Below are positions 60,066-64,000 of a DNA stretch of 64,000 nt, piece by piece. Below the pieces are notes generated by a model. It was not told the origin of the DNA and searched no databases. It saw only the letters and a program-made list of their open reading frames with translations. The stretch lies in contig JAINUG010000052.1 of the NCBI GenBank assembly GCA_029706075.1, positions 1,693,998-1,757,997 on the forward strand, in the 5' to 3' direction. The translations under genes and the position numbers were made by a program. Each line of letters opens with the position of its first letter. Position 1 is the first letter of the stretch. The DNA is from Aldrovandia affinis (Eukaryota; Chordata; Actinopteri; Notacanthiformes; Halosauridae).

Positions 60066-60222
60066 GGGTTCCTCAAATCTGGGCCACGAATCTAAATTCG
60101 GTCCTGGTTTTCCTTTCTCTCGGGTAGTTAATGTAATTGATTAGCCAGAGTGTCTTTACACCTGACTTCCAGGAAGGGTGGAAAACGGCAGCACTCGGCC
60201 CACGAGGACCATGATTTGAGGC
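60066..60222. mobile_element. hAT-like MITE, relative of 2045-2228
   Basis: TAGGGTTCCTCAAATCTGGG at the left and GAGGACCATGATTTGAGGCGC at the right, nested at the edge of a Tc1 remnant. Confidence 0.6.
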
Positions 60223-60863
60223 GCCCTTTGCCTTCAGTACAGCTTCAATCCTTCATTGAATGCTGTTATACAAGTTTTGAACTGTTTCTAGTGGGATATT
60301 GGACCATTCTTCAAGAAGGAAACCCACAAGTTCTACGCTGCGCTCTACACTCCAGAACTTCCCATAATGGTTCAATGATGTTTAGATATGGTGGTTGTGG
60401 AGGACATGGAAGGTGTTCGACGTCATCCTGGTGTTCATGAAACAACTCTTGAATCTGTTTAGCAGTACGTATGGGGGTGTTTTCATTTTGTAATATGGGA
60501 ACATTTTGAGGAAACGATGTTTGCACCATAAGGTGCACCTGGTCACCTAAAATGGCTTTGTATGCCATAATTCTACCATGCAGAGGAATAATTGGACACA
60601 TTGACTTCCACGACATGGCTGCCCATACCATAACAGATCCACCACCATGTTTAAACGTTGGGAACAGGCAATGTGGATTCCTTTGGTTTTCTCCAATCAT
60701 ACACCCATCCAGATGTAGGAAAAAGAGAAAAAGACAGCTCATCAGACCATATTACCTTCTTCAGCTCCTCAGAAGTCCAGGTTTTGTGCTTATTACACCA
60801 GGTTTTGCATTGCTACACGTTGGCCTTGGTTACAAGTGGACTCCCAAATGCAATTCAGTACTC
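60223..60863 (-). pseudogene. Tc1-like transposase remnant
   Basis: Minus-strand reading: CNKHKTWTSEELKKVIWSDE (first Asp kept), [28 protein letters not shown], then QNENTPIRTA, where the second catalytic Asp has become Asn, and PPYLNIIEPLWEVLE, where the SPDLN Asp has become Tyr. N-terminal sequence probably continued past 62029 before the SWIM element inserted. Confidence 0.8.
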
Positions 60864-62028
60864 CAATTGACCCTTCGCTAAACCACGCCCCCCTTAGTTA
60901 TTGTTGCTAAGTACGTCAAGCTTTCAGAGCCAGTATGGCGCTACCGCTGTCGATAATGGCTCTCCCTGGAGAAATATCAAATTTTTGGAAAATAGACGAA
61001 GACATTAGCGATAGAACCAGACAGAAGGGCCTACAGTATGCGTTCGAAGGGTATCACCATTACTCATCCAAAAAATTACGCCAAAAAAATTAGGATAGAA
61101 GGGATAGCCTACAGATCACAAAGTAAAAGTGAATCACCTGGCGATTGAGACAAGAGGACAACGACATTAAGGAGCAACACAGTTCCTGTAAAGCTGGGTA
61201 CGTCTTTATTCACTTTATTCACTATTACAATCATTAAAAAGCAAATGCAGTAGGCCTATATAACGTTACATTCAGTAGTAAGTTAGCTAGCATTAGCTAA
61301 CTAACGTAACATTAGTAGCCTGTGCTGTAACGACATTACTCTGGTTAGCTCCACAGGTTTCTGCGCCCATTGACAACGTGGTGAAATAGTAATGATAGTA
61401 ACATCTTAACGTTAGCAAGCTGTCTGGATCACGAATAACAAAGCTAACATTTAGTCTAACTTTACCAACGTTGCAACCCGGAGCTGTATATCCAGACCGT
61501 AGCCACGTTAGCGTCGCTGGCTAAGCTTGCTAGCGCCATGGATAGCGCCATGGATAGCTACGAACCTTACGATAATTTAGGTTAACCAGCTAACATCTGA
61601 TAACAACAGCATAACATTATTTTACGGTTGATAAGAGTAATTACTTAGCTTGGAGCAGACAAAGCTGTGCTTGTTGATCTTGGAGGTGTTCAACTGGGCA
61701 TGAGGACATCCACACATAGCTTTATCCACAGTCTACACTTTTCAGGATTTGATTTCGGTTTTGTAAAGGGAAAAAAACGTATATCTCCTTCAAACCTCTC
61801 TGGGTAACGAGTGTCACTGTTACACGTGCCCCAGGCACAACGTTTAACCATAATTTGCTAAAAATATGCAAAACCAGCTCGAAAATGAAGAAAAATTCTA
61901 ATTTTTGCGTGAAAGTCAATGGAGGGCACGTCGGATCATCTGTCAGAGTATCTGTCGGAGTATGTAAAACACGGCGCTGTGATTGGCCAGTTTGCGTTTT
62001 GGGGCGTGGTTTAGCGAAGGGTCAATTG
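60864..62028 (+). mobile_element. Terminal-inverted-repeat element carrying a SWIM-gene exon remnant
   Basis: 28 bp starting CAATTGACCCTTCGCTAAAC (60864-60891) recur exactly inverted at 62001-62028. Inside, ATG 60935 opens MALPLSIMALPGEISNFWKI and continues EDISDRTRQKGLQYAFEGYH to a stop at about 61091. Further frames give IRIEGIAYRSQSKSE, HLAIET, and EDNDIKEQHSSCKAG, followed by a GT splice-donor-like GG|GTACGT. That order and the CKAG at the end match the start of the SWIM-zinc-finger/YqaJ-type proteins I recall from fish. The remaining 800 bp are non-coding. It lies inside a Tc1 remnant. The superfamily is not known to me, and the length of the target duplication is ambiguous because CAATTG is palindromic. 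Confidence 0.65.
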
Positions 62029-62189
62029 CCAATAGATGTTATGATATTGAACAAGAGGAGAACTACAGGCAGATATGGTGCTAGTGAGAATACCGGGATA
62101 TAGTTATGGTGTGCAGAGATTAAGTTTAATATATTCGTGAAATAAAAGCCACATGCATTCATAGGTTGATAGAGGTTATTGCTTAACTA
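62029..62189. other. Right flank of the Tc1 remnant and short spacer
   Basis: CCAATAGATGTTATGATATT probably continues the Tc1 remnant interrupted at 60863. The right terminal repeat was not found. Confidence 0.35.
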
Positions 62190-62421
62190 TAATACAGCTA
62201 ACAGTGTGTGAGTTGACTACATGGGTGTGAGTGTGTCATGCTCTTACAATGTGAGTGAAATTAGGTCATGATTCTGCATGAGATTGACAACTGGTTACAG
62301 TTTGAGTAAGATTGAAATGTAGCTCCAGTGTGAGTGAGATTGACATTTAGTTTGAGCTGAGACCATCACATATATTTACAGTGTGAGTCAGACTCATTTA
62401 CAGTGTGAGACTGAGACATAG
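62190..62421 (+). repeat. Minisatellite, about 28-bp unit, left part
   Basis: Degenerate repeats of TTACAGTGTGAGTGAGACTG. The array continues at 62966 after an inserted LTR. Confidence 0.85.
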
Positions 62422-62965
62422 TGTAGTGTCCGTTGGGGTGGGGTGTCACTCAAGGACCTTTTCAGAGGGCATAGGCAGTTGAATAATCCAGAGGAGACAG
62501 TATTCAAAACAATAATTTTATTAAACTAAATACAAAACATAAAAAGGATGGGGAATTAGGGAAACCAAACACATATAGTCCACTATCCTTCTCTTTGTCT
62601 TTGTCTGTAATCCAAGTCACAAATACAATTCAGTTCCTCAAACAATCCAATACTCGGTACACAAAACGGGGTCCTCAAAACAATCCAAGTCAAACACAAA
62701 CCGCAATCTAAAACAATTTTATTTTACTCTCACCACTCTCCAATACACCAACCTACTCCCTCCCCATGTGACACAAAACAGTCCTTTAAATAGCTCCCCA
62801 AATTACCTCAGCTGCCAGCAGTCCCAATTGCTTCATACGCTTCAGCTGGTACTCAGATGTGGGACTGCAGGCTGCTGGGAACTGTAGTACTTTTTTCGTC
62901 CTGTTGCTCCCAAGAGTTAAATAGGCAGGCATCCATTTCTTAATATTGCCCCTTAAGATGCCACA
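62422..62965 (-). mobile_element. Solo LTR inserted in the minisatellite
   Basis: 544 bp with TGTAGTGTCC at one end and GATGCCACA at the other, so TG...CA on both strands. On the minus strand there is a TATA-like GCTATTTAAAGG and a poly(A) signal AATAAA, in LTR order. ATAG flanks both sides (62418-62421 and 62966-62969). Superfamily not determined. Confidence 0.65.
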
Positions 62966-63337
62966 ATAGTTACAGTGTGAGTGAGACTGATACACATTTA
63001 CAGTGCGAGTGAGACTGTCACATATATTTACGGTGTGAGTGATACTGACATATTTACAGTGTTAGACTGACACACATTTACAGTGTGAGACTGATACATA
63101 TTTACAGTGCGAATGAGACACGCATAGTTACAGTGTGAGTGAGACTGACACATTTACAGTGAGACATATTTACAGTGTGAGTGAGCCTGACACGTAGTTA
63201 CAGTGAGTGAGACTGACACATTTACAGTGAGACATATTTACAGTGTGAGTGAGACTGCCATATTTACAATGTGAAACTCACATATATTTACAGTGTGAGT
63301 GAGACTGACATATTTACAATGCGAGTGAGACTGACAT
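62966..63337 (+). repeat. Minisatellite, about 28-bp unit, right part
   Basis: Units such as ATTTACAGTGTGAGTGAGAC with TGACACAT spacers, about 13 copies with missing parts. Confidence 0.88.
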
Positions 63338-64000
63338 ATACACTATATGGCCAAAAGTCAGTGGACACCTGACCATCACACCTATATGAGCTTGTTGGAT
63401 ATCCCATTCTAAAACCATGGGCATTAATATGGAGTTGGACCGCCCTTTGTGGCTATGACAGCTGCCACTCTTGTGGGAAAGGCTTTCCACAAGATTTTGG
63501 AGTGTGTCTGTGGGAATTTGTTCCCATTCAGCCAAAACAGCATCTGTGAGGTCAGGCACTGATGTTTGACAAGAAGGCCTGGCTCACAATTGGCGTTCTA
63601 ATTCTTCCCAAAGGTGTTCAATGGGGTTGAGGTCAGGGCTCTGTGCAGGCCAATCGAGTTCCTCCACACCAAACTCGTCTAACCATGTCTTTATGGACCT
63701 CGCTTTGTGCACGGCCACAGTCATGCTGGAACAGCAAAGGGCCTTCCCCAAACTATTGCCACAAAGTGGCATTTTGGACTTTTACGCGCTATGCGCTTCA
63801 GCCCTCGTCTGCCCCGCTCTGTGAGTTTGCGTGGTCTACCACTTCGTGGCCGAGCTGTTGTTGCTCCTAGGCTTCGACTTCACAATAATAGCACTTACAG
63901 TTGACCAGGGCACATCTAGTAGGGCAGAAATTTCACGGACTGACTTCTGGCAAAGGTGGTTCCTATGACAGTGCCGCATTTAAAGTCACTGAGCTCTTTA
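63338..64000 (-). mobile_element. Tc1-like transposon, runs off the window
   Basis: The terminal repeat CACTATATGGCCAAAAGTCA with GTGGACACCTGACCATCAC begins the element. The minus strand encodes a transposase C-terminus with [20 protein letters not shown] (third catalytic Glu kept) near 63600-63660. The 5' half lies past 64000. Frames are broken. Confidence 0.85.

Noticed and set aside
60150-60881. Plus-strand frames around 60150-60881
   Set aside because: Antisense shadows of the minus-strand Tc1 transposase remnant.
62966-63337. Regular 28-bp repeats with spacers that look like a CRISPR array at first glance
   Set aside because: The units run together without unique spacers of constant length, and the DNA is vertebrate; it is a minisatellite.

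Overview
The window is vertebrate nuclear DNA, almost certainly from a ray-finned (teleost) fish. It has GT-AG introns, one conserved vertebrate multi-exon gene, and a dense load of typical fish repeats: Tc1-like transposons, hAT and piggyBac-like elements, L2- and CR1-clade LINEs, a Ty3/gypsy element, tRNA-derived SINEs and long TG arrays. The species cannot be fixed from the sequence alone.

The only host gene is tbc1d4 (AS160), the Rab GTPase-activating protein that Akt phosphorylates to release GLUT4 vesicles. It lies on the + strand. Nineteen coding exons, numbered 2 to 20 on the assumption of one upstream first coding exon, run from 20879 to 56140. They join in frame into 1125 codons plus a stop. 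They encode the end of the first PTB domain, the phospho-linker, the second PTB domain, the serine-rich Akt/AMPK target region, the calmodulin-binding segment, a TBC domain with both catalytic fingers, and a C-terminal coiled coil. Exon 1 is not in the window, so positions 1-20878 are the 3' part of a very large intron 1. The 3'UTR probably runs to about 59250.

Region by region. 1-20878: intron 1, with a nested Ty3/gypsy element (2264-7061), an L2 LINE (7512-9145), a hAT element with a perfect target duplication and a Tc1 inside it (11552-13270), several SINEs, and a cluster of hAT MITEs beside exon 2. 20879-30445: exons 2-9; intron 2 carries a second copy of the hAT-plus-Tc1 composite (21536-23099) and intron 5 a MITE with a telomere-like core. 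30446-41224: exons 10-15. 41225-45137: intron 15, with a CR1 LINE, a pseudogene scrap and the second telomere-core MITE. 45138-56140: exons 16-20; intron 18 holds a TTAA-flanked piggyBac-like element and intron 19 a Tc1 split by a hAT. 56141-64000: 3'UTR, then an intergenic stretch with a decayed terminal-inverted-repeat element carrying part of a SWIM-zinc-finger gene, minisatellites with a solo LTR, and a Tc1 that runs off the end.

The best candidates for something little described are the 1.2-kb SWIM-gene element at 60864-62028, the MITE family with telomere-like cores, the paired hAT/Tc1 composites, and the TG tracts that flank the last coding exon on both sides. All family calls come from reading the sequence and from memory; no search was run.
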